This document shows, piece after piece, positions 12,601-23,558 of a stretch of DNA of 64,000 bases. The translations under genes were made by a program, and so were the position numbers. The DNA is taken from assembly GCF_023101765.2 (NCBI RefSeq), contig NC_064237.1, positions 7,101,649 to 7,165,648 on the forward strand, written 5' to 3'. The DNA is from Spodoptera frugiperda. Lineage: Eukaryota; Arthropoda; Insecta; Lepidoptera; Noctuidae. Numbering within the stretch: the first letter of the stretch is position 1; each line of letters starts with the position of its first letter. The notes under the pieces are model-generated. The model was not told where the DNA came from. It did no database searches and worked only from the letters and a program-made list of their open reading frames with translations.

Positions 12601-15600
12601 ATGTAGAAATTGAAAATCTATATAGATGAACAATTACTCTTTAGTGACAACTCAGAACTACCATTATCGTTTACAATGTGCAGACTTCCAGCCAAGCAAG
12701 AGTTATGGACAAGTTATTAAAACAGTTTTTTTTTGTTTTAGTGGATAGAGACGAAAGTAGTGTGACCGGTTTCCGATTGCTATGTCAGCAAGTATTAGCA
12801 GTGTGGATGAAGAAGGGGCTGACACTGATTCGGTCACCTTGGTTGATGATCTTGCAGTTCTTCGCTCCCGTCATACTCATCAATGCCACGCTTGGAGTTA
12901 TGCGATACGTGATGTCCTTAACCCCAACTATAAGATCAAGATTTCTATCATTGACTGAGGGGTGAGTCATACATATTTAGTTAGATATGTGAAAGAGATT
13001 AGATTAACTTAATAACAGAGTGCGGTTTTTGAGCTGTCGTTCTTTGTGACGTTATTGTTTATCACCGAATTATTTTAAGTCCAAAGGTTTTATTTAAGTC
13101 CAACCCATTTATGCTTATGCACTACGTATTTTATGTTATGCTTAAGGAGAAATGCAAATTTCATAATTGTAAACAGATGAAGAGTTGGTTACACTATTAT
13201 AAAATACTATAATCATTTTAACTTCAGATTCACGAGTACAGAAACCCTGTTAAGTTTCAACGGTACATTAGGATCGTCTGTCGGCGCTATCGCGGCAGCA
13301 GCATACGAGATGATGTTCACGGCCTCAGACGTGGAAAACATGGGCGTGACTCACATTGGGAACGTACCCATGGACGAGTATTATCTAAATAGGGTAAGTT
13401 GCAAAATGATGACGCATAAGTGCACATTATCCGGTAGCACATAGCTAGCTAAAAATGTATTATTTGATTTCAAACCCCACGTACTGATTAAAACAGTGAT
13501 TTTAATTGTGATAATTATAATAATATCTAATCTAGTGTGATAGACAAGCTTTTAAACGATACAACGGTTTTTACGTATGTAATCAAAAGAAAACTCTTTA
13601 GTTTTCACGCTGTAAAAATGTAATCTTAGTTTACTTATCTGTATGTTCTGTTTTGTGTTTTTAGACGATGGATCCAGTGGTGATGGGGCAGTTACGTCAC
13701 CAGATCCTGATTGGTTCCACTTTCGACGATAACAATGCGACACTTTGGTTCAGTAACTTCGGTTACCACGACGTCGCTATAGCTCTATCTACCTTCCACT
13801 CAGCTTTTCTTAGAGCATTCAACTCTACTGCGCAGCTTAACGTTTACAATCATCCATTGGAGGCTACTTATAGAGACCAGGTTAGTAAATCATTATTATT
13901 TTCTCATCTAAAGTAGAGGGGAACCATTGCCATCGTATTCTTTGTTTACTAGTGCGACTGGTTCGGTTACGTCTGGATTTGGCTCTTATTCGACCACTCT
14001 ATTCAGATTCGACAAGTCATTCAACTGTTTTCTGATTTCTACTAGTTTACTTAGTCTTTTCTTAATTGGATAATTTGAATGATTTCAGACGGACATGCAG
14101 ATGATGATTGCCATGCTCTCCATGCAGCTGTCTTCTGGTATTGGTAGCAGCGTCAGTATCGTCAGTGCTGTATTCATCATGTTCTTTATTAAGGTAAGTT
14201 GTGCATGATATTTCTAACTGGCTTTACGTATTCTGCAGTACGCCGTTAATTTGATAAAGGACTTTTATATTGAACTATAGGTTTGTAGATCGAGGGGCTT
14301 ATTACGTGAAACCCATCTTTAGTAGACCGTCTTCGCAGGGAGAAAAAGATATTACCACACACTTGACACTATGTTTTAGAAAGTTGGTTGTGACTTGTGA
14401 TAAATTCTATTCTTTGGCGTCCCACGTTGGGTGCCAATTTAGCATGTGCTTTACTTTAACACCAAGCCAAAAAATTACTTGTTCGCTGACAACTCCATCA
14501 TTCAAACCGTCATATTTTTTCATGTGTCACATCGCAGCCTGTCAATGTGTGACGACGCTTAGCCTGCCAGTGCATGCGATAAAACCTCATCGCTACAATA
14601 CTTATTTGTTATTTGCAGGAGCGCACATCTGGCGCTAAGCTGTTACAGAAGGCCGCGGGAGTACAACCTGCAGTGCTGTGGGGTAGTGCTGCTGTCTTCA
14701 ACTGGGCTTGGTTCCTGATCACCTGTGTTTCCATAGTAATCACGTGTGCCGCTTTCCAAGTTATTGGACTGTCCACTGCTCAAGAATTAGGTAATTAATC
14801 TCTGTAATGGAAATAGAAATAAATCCTCAATTGCGTGGAGAATTATTTAAAACAAAGTACTCCATGATTTCGATAGATTTGGCATTTGATTGACCAGTAT
14901 GGGGACTGGTAGCTATAGAAAACACACTTAGAAGTTGTTGAAAGTTATACATACATATTATATTCTTCTAAATAAATACACTCGCGTTTTCGAATGCTGC
15001 GAGTATACCAACCACAAGGTATTTAATAGAAACTTATTAACTTACACATTTTCATACGAGATTAATTATTATGTTATCGGCTTACTCACGTAATGTTTTG
15101 ACGAGGAACTCGACTGCAGCAGTAGCAGTGCGACAATCGCCGCGTCGTGTGTCGCGTAATGCTGCTCATGAATATGAGCCTCTAGCATGGCTTGAAACTA
15201 GTCGAGTTCCTCGTCAAAACATTACGTGAGTAAGCCGATAACATAATAATTAATTAGTATGTCTCACGAAAGTTACAATAAAATTCATACGCGATGTTTG
15301 ATTTCAGCTCGAATGTACTTGTGCGTGATGCTGTACGGTGCTGCGATGTTGCCGCTGGTGTACATCCTGTCGTTTGCGTTCAATGGACCTGCTGTTGGCT
15401 TCGTCGGTTATTACTTTATGAACGTGCTTTTTGGTTAGTACTACGCAATGATTTTCAAATGAATAGTTAGTGCTAGAATTGTTTCATACATTTTGAGAAA
15501 TTTATAGTAGATTTTACAACAAAATACTTAATTGTTTTTTGTGTATCAGGTATGATGGGTGCACAAATAGTGGAAGCACTGTCTTCTCCTCAGCTGAACA

Positions 15601-18600
15601 CAGCGGAAGCTGCGAATATACTCGACTACATATTACAGTTCTTCCCGCTTTACAGTTTAATCACTGCAGTCAGGTAAGAACAACCAACTTACTCATGAAG
15701 CTAAATTATTTTCTTATATAAAAACTGTTGTGAAATATGCAAAGTAGACGATTTTCATGCACTTCAATCGTGTATTTACAATACGGCGATGGTCAACAAG
15801 TTTCGATCTCCACAGTAGTCATCAATTGAACAAGCGGTGACCTTGCAAGGCACACAGAAAAGATTTGAATTGGTAATTTCAGTTTCAAAACATTTTCCGT
15901 CCTAAGTGATACTTGTAATTTCAGATTTTTGAACCAAGTTGGGCTGCGTGAATACACTTGTCTACAAATGTGCGAGTACTATCAAGCTGTGTCGCCTAAC
16001 CTTCAGTGCACCATGGAAAGCTTATGTTCACGCAACGAAGAATGCTGTGGTGAGTACTTATAATTTCTCATAAAAAAACCATTTATTTTAACTGTCAGAT
16101 GATTGATATACAGGTGATAATTTATATGTTCGAATATTTTAATTCCAGTCGAGCCGAATGTTTATTTCAAATGGAATCAGCCGGGCGTATCGCGATACTT
16201 GACAAGTATGATTATATCCTGCATCGTGTTCTGGACGATTCTTATGATCATCGAGTACAGAGTCTTCCAGAAGGTTTGTAAAGTTACATTTTAGAATTTA
16301 TTTCTTTAAACTGTATCTATTTCCTTAAACACTTTTTACAAAGTATTGTAGGTACCTTACATAGGTAATTCGTAATACTAAACGACATTGTCCCAAAAAA
16401 TATTCTTTGATTAATTTCTTATCTTTTGTTGCAGTTATGTACGATCAAGAAGACCCCACCACCTCTAGACGAGAGTATACTGGACGAGGACGTGCAAAAA
16501 GAGGCGCAGCGCGCGCGCAACGTGCTGCCCTCGCAACGCTACGAGCATGCGCTGATCGCCAACGATCTCTCCAAGTACTACGGAAAACATCTTGCCGTAA
16601 ATCAAATCTCATTTGGTAAGTTTTATCCCTCTTCAGCTATCAGTAGAAGAGTGATATAATTAATTAATAATAAAATTTATTAATATCTATATTTTTGAGG
16701 TTACATGCTAAGTGCCAAATAAATGTTTTTCTTTCTTTCTGACTTTAATTTTTTTATTTTAATGTCCGTCTTGTAGATTATTTTAAAATATTAGACACGT
16801 ATTTTTCATTTTTTTACGGAAACAAATACTTTCGAAGATATATCGATTTGAAATATCGCGTGACGTCACTTTTGAGTACGTTTTATACTCAATAGTGACG
16901 TAAACTTTGACACGTTTTATGTAAAGATTGTTATCTTATGACAAAATAAAAACATACGTGTCTAATATTTTTTCATTACCTAACTGAAGAACTAAATAGA
17001 TTTTTAATTTTCATACTCCGTCATCATCCCTATTAATGTTTGTTTTGTTTTTAGGCGTTAACGACGGTGAATGTTTCGGTCTGTTGGGTGTAAACGGTGC
17101 CGGTAAGACTACCACCTTCAAGATGTTAATGGGTGACGAGTCTATCTCAAGCGGTGAAGCGTTTGTTAGTGGACACTCTGTCGAGAAAAGTCTTGGCAAA
17201 GTACACCAGAATATCGGTTAGTATACACTGGAGACAAATAAATTTCCTATAATCTAATTTTCTTACTTTTAATTAAACGGAGTTTGTGTTCTATCTACAT
17301 GTATATACGGTTTGTTTCAGGTTACTGTCCCCAGTTCGATGCTTTGTTTGGTGAGCTCACGGGCCGTGAGACGCTACATATGTTTGCTATGATGAAGGGT
17401 CTGCGTTTACGCAGTGCTGCACCAACCGCTGAAACATTAGCACATGCACTCGGTTTCCTCAAACATCTTGACAAAAGGGTAAATTACATTTTCAAAAATA
17501 TTTTAAACTGCAACCTGTGAACTCAGCTGCTCAGATTATGACCTGAGATTATGGCAAATGCCTCTTATGTACAGGACGTCTCATAAGTCATAATCCAGTA
17601 GCACATTATCATTGACTGTTGATAATGTATTCAAAGCCATATTTTGTTTACATAAAAATTCAATTACCTAGATATGCCTAATTTTTTAAGCCTAGATAAG
17701 ATAGATGACCTTACCTGCTTAGGTAATTATTTAGCGATACGCATTATAATACGTCAATAACAAAGTATTTCCTTTTCACCATTGCAGGTAAATCAATATT
17801 CAGGAGGAACGAAAAGAAAGCTAAACACGGCGATAGCATTCTTGGGACGAACGCGTCTTGTGTTCGTGGATGAGCCCACCACTGGAGTAGATCCTGCCGC
17901 TAAGCGACATGTGAGTATAATATACGTGTATATACATACTTATTAAATGCATTTCACTGAAAAAAATTAAGATTCTTCTCTCTCTGCCCTACCTAAGTAA
18001 TCAGGAAAGGGTCAAGAAAGAAATAGGGCACTTCCCAAGAAGTCTTATTTTGATCTAAATTAAAAAGCAATTATACACTGAGTAGTTTTTTGAGATATCG
18101 GTATCACTCTATTCTGATATATGTTTTTATTTACATAGGTATGGCGAGCAACGCGTGGGGTACAGCGCGCTGGCCGCGGCGTAGTGCTGACGTCACACAG
18201 CATGGAGGAGTGCGAAGCTCTTTGCTCACGGCTCACTATCATGGTCAACGGACGATTCCAGTGTTTCGGCACACCGCAACATCTTAAGAACAAATTTTCT
18301 GAAGGTACGAGAACAATTGTTATCAGTCACTACCTAAATAGATATCACATTTATCTCAAATGTTACATAAGTCTATCTCGATGTTTAAGTATCAATTTTC
18401 GATTGCTTATCTACGACACCTGACAACCTGGTAAAACTAGATCAGCACTTGAAATTAATGCTGATGACGACGTATTTATTGTTGTTTTATTTTGTTAGTA
18501 TGCCAATTTTAATAATTATTAAAATGTTGCTTTCAGGATTTACGTTAATTATTAAGATGAAAATGGAAGACAGAGACAATGACACTGCTTCGATAAACAG

Positions 18601-19065
18601 CTCACGTAGTGTAGTGGACACTGTCAAAGAATATGTTACTCAAAACTTCCAGAATCCACGTATCATGTAAGTACATTTAATTCGTACCCTAAACCATGCT
18701 ATATAAAAATAAAAATTAACTTTTAGAAGCGGTTAACTAGTTCCGCGCGCGCAAATGCTATAAATACAAATGCTACGCCGTAGGCGGTTGCTACGAAATA
18801 TCAGAAATGTGTAATTAGGACAATGTTTTGGAGATTTTTGTTTTAAAATTATTTATTAATTTAAATATTATACAGGGAGGAATACCAGGGACTCCTGACA
18901 TACTACCTTCCAGACCGTAGTATGGCATGGTCACGGATGTTCGGCATTATGGAGCGTGCTAAGAGGGACTTGGAGATTGAAGACTACAGCATCTCACAGA
19001 CTACACTAGAACAAATATTCCTACAGTTTACAAAGTACCAGCGACAAGCATTCGAATTACTATAG
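6609..19065 (+). CDS. ABCA-1: full-length ABC transporter, subfamily A (31 exons, about 1745 aa)
   Basis: A membrane ATP-driven transporter, probably of lipids or other hydrophobic substrates. Exons: 6609-6871, 7310-7617, 8053-8226, 8329-8576, 9005-9115, 9200-9344, 9436-9609, 9918-10127, 10213-10307, 10415-10544, 10994-11223, 11316-11481, 11641-11874, 11987-12128, 12217-12335, 12742-12961, 13228-13393, 13665-13880, 14089-14193, 14619-14790, 15308-15433, 15550-15673, 15925-16049, 16149-16273, 16435-16615, 17055-17216, 17321-17478, 17788-17910, 18139-18304, 18537-18666, 18876-19065. All introns are GT-AG and phases agree, giving 5238 nt. Domain order: N-terminal helix with LEILLPVLTM (about residues 24-45), large outer loop, TM cluster in exons 4-8, NBD1 (GHNGAGKST 605-613, LSGGQ 704-708, LLDEP near 728, TTHFMDEAD), acidic linker, second TM half with outer loop, NBD2 (GVNGAGKTT near 1448, YSGGT 1547-1551, FVDEP near 1571, TSHSMEECE). 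Length fits ABCA3-like proteins. The start is less certain: an acceptor-like CATGCAG overlaps the ATG, so an upstream first exon is possible. Confidence 0.93.
8631..8934 (+). mobile_element. SINE-like repeat with TTG-rich tail in ABCA-1 intron 4
   Basis: The body has words common in lepidopteran intronic repeats: GAAGGAAAACATCGTGAGGAAACC, then GTGGTGATTAATGCTCAAACC, then CAGCAGTGGCCACTAATAGGC, and ends in a TGATGTTGTTGTTG tail. The left end (CCCGGAGGTTTAAGACCGC, then GTGCGGGATCGCC) looks like a degraded tRNA-derived head. I recognise the pattern but cannot name the family with certainty. Confidence 0.65.
12373..12570. mobile_element. MITE, GTAAGCGTCCACAG family, copy 1 (ABCA-1 intron 15)
   Basis: The left end carries TAAGCGTCCACAGG and the right end CTGTGGACGCTTACC, a terminal inverted repeat. 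The interior has CGCATCGTA-type words, TGACGTCATCGG and ATGAATTTCTATA, which also occur in the copies at 19508-19686 and 21520-21752. There is no coding frame. It lies wholly in the intron between exons 15 and 16. Confidence 0.8.
15061..15254. mobile_element. MITE with perfect 54-bp inverted repeats (ABCA-1 intron 20)
   Basis: Bases 15061-15114 (starting ATTAATTATTATGTTATCGG, ending AGGAACTCGAC) are the exact reverse complement of 15201-15254. The 86-bp middle is unique. TTAA occurs at the outer edge of each arm, so a TTAA target duplication is possible but cannot be told apart from the palindrome itself. There is no frame. It sits between exons 20 and 21 and does not touch the splice sites. 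Confidence 0.85.
16763..16985. mobile_element. Inverted-repeat element in ABCA-1 intron 25
   Basis: The left side has AATATTAGACACGTATTTTT and the right side AAACATACGTGTCTAATATT, an inverted pair. The interior contains the reverse complement of the repeat at 1-156 (TTCGAAGATATATCGATTTG, AAATATCGCGTGACGTCAC). It is non-coding and is most likely a MITE; the exact ends are approximate. Confidence 0.6.
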
Positions 19066-19507
19066 TGAACAGTTTCGTAGTTTAGAGGTAATTCGTTACA
19101 TATCCCACATTGGGGATCTGATAATTCGGGGACATGCTCTCTGGTAATATTATGCGTGAGTGCATAGTTTCATATATTAGAATACAAGCAGTGCAATGCC
19201 ACTTCTGTACCAGTATGACATCACTGATGAGTCTCGCTCTAGTCGATAAAATTGTAGCAAAAATTGTTACTAACATTTTATTGTATAGTTCTAGGAAGTT
19301 AAAGTGCTAAAAAGAATTAGGTACACCGGCTTCTGTTTGTATACGAGAAACATTTTTCCATATAATCGTCTTATATTTGGGCTGGAAACCCAACATATTT
19401 ATAAACCTAGTTGGATAAATTAATTAAGTAGTCAAAGTAGTAGTTTAGTTATCATAAATGTCGTCTCAACAACTACTTGTACATTGTAGTTAGAGGAGAG
19501 GTCTGGA

Positions 19508-19686
19508 GGTAAGCCCCAACGGCCGGATCGTACGCATTCCGTATGACGTCACCAGCACGCAACGCATGTAGGCATTGCTGATGATGCGGTCCGTACGATG
19601 CGGATGGCCGGTGTTGTATGAATTTCTATACAAGACAAACTAAAATCCGTTGCGTCCGATGCGGGGCTGTAGATGCAAACCTTAAT
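19508..19686. mobile_element. MITE, GTAAGCGTCCACAG family, copy 2 (diverged)
   Basis: The interior matches the other two copies: GATCGTACGCATTCCGTATGACGTCA, ATGTAGGCATTGCTGATGATGCGG and TGTATGAATTTCTATA. The ends have decayed (GGTAAGCCCCAAC on the left, CTGTAGATGCAAACC on the right). It falls about 450 bp past the ABCA-1 stop and so may be transcribed as part of the 3' UTR if the AATAAA at 19781 is used. Confidence 0.7.
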
Positions 19687-21519
19687 AGTGAGACCGTTTG
19701 CTTGTCACGATTATTTTATAAATGTTTGCATAATGTACAAGCTACAGTGGCAAGTATTGTACGTATCTGAATTACGAGTAAATAAATGTACCGTACCTAT
19801 ATTAGTTGTAATTATAATGACATTCCATGACCTCTTTTCGAGATTTACGAAAGGGAAATGAAACGAGGCTATTTGGACTGATTTTATTGTCCTACCATAT
19901 TAATGTACCAAATCGCTTTTGTAAATAACTAATTAAATAATTTCATACTGCTTTACAAAAATTACATCTTGTAAACAAAGATATGCTCAAGCGCTTATCT
20001 AGCGCCAATTTTGCGTTAATATGATGTAAATAATAATAATATGTATGTACCTAATATGAAATTTGTTTTTTAACTTAATATATAAATAAACTTTTTTACT
20101 TTCATACCAAAAATCTGTAGTACTTTAGAAAAAGTATTTGTGATGTGTGTAACTATTTTGTTTTAGTTTTAAATTAATTTATTTGTAACGTATTTGTGAT
20201 CAAATAGATTGTTAGATAATGTGTAAATGCAATAAATAAATATGTACCAATCATACGATGTTGTTTATCATTATTAATCATAATTACCTATTTCCTCTGA
20301 TAATAATACAGCACGCATTAGCGTTTTTCCAAATTCGTAGCATGATATCGTAGCCGTAACGGTAGTTAATGCTACGGCGTAGCAACAAGTTCAATAAAAT
20401 TGTTAGACGTCTGTTTCATATATGATTGGCAATATACTTTAGTAGTAGGTATTCCGAGTAGTAAAGGCAAAACGGGGTATTCACTCCGTATCTATTCAGA
20501 TATAGAATAGGTGTGAATTAGCGTATGCTCACATGAGAAGCGTAGAGCGCACGCTAAGCACGTGTTGAATTTTTTTAGTATTTACATGGTTCGCGCTTGG
20601 TAGACGTCAACGCCGGTTCGGCGTCTCCGTTTCAGTTTCGCTTTTACATTTGACGAAGATGGACATAAATAAGTTTTAACGGTTACTTCATACCGACCGT
20701 GGAAACGAGTAAACGACGCAATAGATTTTCCTTTCTGATCTACAAAAATATTAATGTAAGAATTAATCTTTTCATCAACCATTCGTTGAAGTAAGGGCAA
20801 GTTGGGGCATAGGCTGCGCTGATCGCTTATCATTAGGTGACCCGTCTGCTCGTATATTATGGAATAAGGGGCCCTTTTCCATAAAAAAGGTAGATGGTTA
20901 TATTAAAACAAATTGTGATAAAATATCCTTAGTTTTATTAAAAATTGTCTATAAACACTACACAATACAAACACCGCCTTATGATATACAATATACATTG
21001 AGAGGAATAGCAATATAATTTAAAGCCAGAATGTTGCATAAATTAAGTTATGTATACTGTTCAAGCGTAATAATTAAGTAGCATTTCAAGCTGCACATGA
21101 GTTCTACAGTCTATTTTTATAAAAATATTCGTTTTAATAATACTTGATGTTCAAAGGAACTTGTACTAATCAAATTAAACTAAGCCCTGATTGTAAATGG
21201 CATCAGATGTATCAGTAGCACAGGGCGTATCCTTAAATAATAATATACATTTTGCTAATGGCAATAAACAAATTACAATAGATCACAAATCATATCACAC
21301 GAATTCACATTTATACAACTTCTTAAATATATCGTTCAGCTCTGAGCTGACATCAATAATGCAGATCTGCATTACTTAATACAATAAAGAAGTTATTTTT
21401 ATCTATACTCCGCAAATAAGAGAGCACACATACTAAATGTATCACATGCATAGTCGTAAAGTGAACATCAAATCTTTTAATACAATATCAATCAATAGTG
21501 TTCAAGACTGAATACTAAA

Positions 21520-21752
21520 GGTAAGCGTCCACAGGTCCGCATCGTACGCATCGCACGCAACGGATTTTAATTTGTCTTGTATAGAAACTCATACAACTGC
21601 GTCTACTGATCCGCATCGTACGGACCGCTCATCGGCAATGCCTACATGCGATGCGTACCGATGACGTCATAAGGAATGCCGATGCCAAAAATTCAAGTGA
21701 TACGATACGGAAGTAATACGGTACGTACGATGCGGACCTGTGGACGCTTACC
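21520..21752. mobile_element. MITE, GTAAGCGTCCACAG family, copy 3 (best ends)
   Basis: The ends are GGTAAGCGTCCACAGGTCCG and its near-perfect reverse complement CGGACCTGTGGACGCTTACC. The interior is in the opposite orientation to copy 1. No clear target duplication is visible outside the ends and there is no coding frame. Confidence 0.8.
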
Positions 21753-22585
21753 ATTATGGTGCGTTTACATCTGTCAAGGCGCCGCACCAAAATTAACACA
21801 TACTTTGTAATTATTTACACAATTGCCAGAAAATTGTGATTTCCATTTGTACTTGTATTATTTTGTATATTTACTTTTAATTCTACGGACATTTTCAGAT
21901 CTTAAGAAAAGATTATATGTTAGAAAATAGAACATAATTTGGTGCAAATTAGTCAATATGATTTTGTCAGTTGATATCATTAGGCCATCATATTGGTGGA
22001 TTAATTAAAGTCAATACGGTACACAATCTTAATATTGATACTGTCAGCTACCTAATAAACTAACAATGAGATTGTGATAAGAATTTAAATAAATATACAT
22101 ATATTTCCTTAGAAGTTAAATTATATTATCATAGTGGCAAATTGTGAGATAATAAATACTAGTTACAAAATGTAGATCTTTCAAGTTCATTGAGACTTCC
22201 TTTGGTATTAAAATGTTATCTAGAATACAGAAATTATAAAACATAGGAAAAGGTCGTCTAAAGTATTGTTATATTAGACACAGTTCATTTTTGCGGCTGC
22301 CAAAAAGGCGATCATACGACCTTACTTTCCTAATAGGACAAGCACCATAACATTAATTATATCTCACTAAAATAAGTACTTAATAGGCACCTTACATATA
22401 ATGAAATACTGCATTGTTGGGTTCCAAATTACAACAAGGAACCATTTTTAGCTGTGACAAGATAGTAACAAATAAAATCACATATCACCACTGAAAATAT
22501 CTACGGCGAAATATATAGGTGTAATACGAAGTAAATTCGACAATTGATGGTGCTTTCATTTAAGACGCTAGCTCTAAGTAAAATT

Positions 22586-22747
22586 CAGTATCCTTAGTAC
22601 GAGTTTGCCTTACGTTGAACAAAAACGATACACGAGCGTGTTCGGTTCTCTGATTGGTTGGTTCATTCGTGCCTGCCATTCACAGCGCCGGACGTGATCT
22701 CGTTGCGTTTTCGTTCAACGTAAAGCAAACTTGTACTAAGGGTACTG
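22586..22747. mobile_element. 162-bp MITE with about 40-bp inverted repeats
   Basis: The left end, CAGTATCCTTAGTACGAG then TTGCCTTACGTTGAACAAAAACG, pairs with the right end, CGTTTTCGTTCAACGTAAAGC then TTGTACTAAGGGTACTG, with few mismatches. The middle includes CTCTGATTGGTTGG. It is non-coding and lies upstream of the ABCA-2 stop on the + axis, that is, downstream of ABCA-2. Confidence 0.75.
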
Positions 22748-23558
22748 TTGTACATAAATCATATATTCGGTACTTTTTACTTAAATAAACAGATCATTAT
22801 AGAGGTTGGGAGTATTTGGAGGTAATACGTTTATTTCTAACGTTTCTATTGTACGAAAACTGGAATGGTGTGGCCATCAACTTACATTTACTTGATGAAA
22901 ATTCTACGAACATATGAGGCATGATTATGAGTTTACTAGAATAGCACGATGCTTTAGTGAAAGTATTATCTTCTTCCAAAAGAGAAGAACATTTTAAGTA
23001 CAATGTTTGCCGTTACGTTCTAACCAAACTGCTTCATGCGAGGCGTGTGAATTTTGCAACGTTTTGCGGCAAACTATGAGAGCTCATATATTCCAAGTAC
23101 TTACGTACGTCGCGTGGACTATATTTAATGCATTAAATACACATTCAAACACATCAACAACAACATTTAACGGTACGATTGTAACTATAATTATCTTAAA
23201 TATTTTTTTTCATATAAAATATTGAACATTCAAAAGGAGTCTTAAGACATATTTGTATTCATTGTTAAGTACTAATGAGTCTCAACGTCCGTATTTACCT
23301 TACGGTCTTACAAAATATTTTGTCGACAATTGAAGAAAATATTACAAAGTTCATATTGAGTATATGAAAAAGTCAAAAGTTATCAGTTACAAACATTACT
23401 AGTCTTGATTTGTATAAAAATCGAGACGTTATTATTGAGTTTGCCCATCAAAAACTTAACAAATCTATTGTCGATTAGGCGCGCAGTAATTCGATTCAGA
23501 TCTCTTGTCTTGTAGTTTACCCTGAACCTAACGCTTAAATTAATATTCCATCGATGGT

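Larger units (their letters stand above)
19066..23558. other. Intergenic region between converging ABCA-1 and ABCA-2
   Basis: It receives the 3' ends of both genes. For ABCA-1 the first clear AATAAA after the stop is at 19781-19786, with others near 20087 and 20233; which one is used cannot be told. I saw no coding exon. Repeats listed separately include two MITEs of the GTAAGCGTCCACAG family and a 162-bp MITE at 22586-22747. A fragment near 20790-20870 (reverse strand; GAGCAGACGGGTCACCTAATG then AAGCGATCAGCGC) resembles a repeat tail common in Lepidoptera. Confidence 0.6.

Noticed and set aside
18728..20400. Shared words such as GCTACGCCGTAG near 18770 and 20370
   Set aside because: The matches are short and without clear ends; probably old repeat debris, too weak to list as an element.
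20582..20833. 83-codon reverse-strand ORF downstream of ABCA-1
   Set aside because: It overlaps a repeat tail typical of Lepidoptera and has no splice context or recognised domain.
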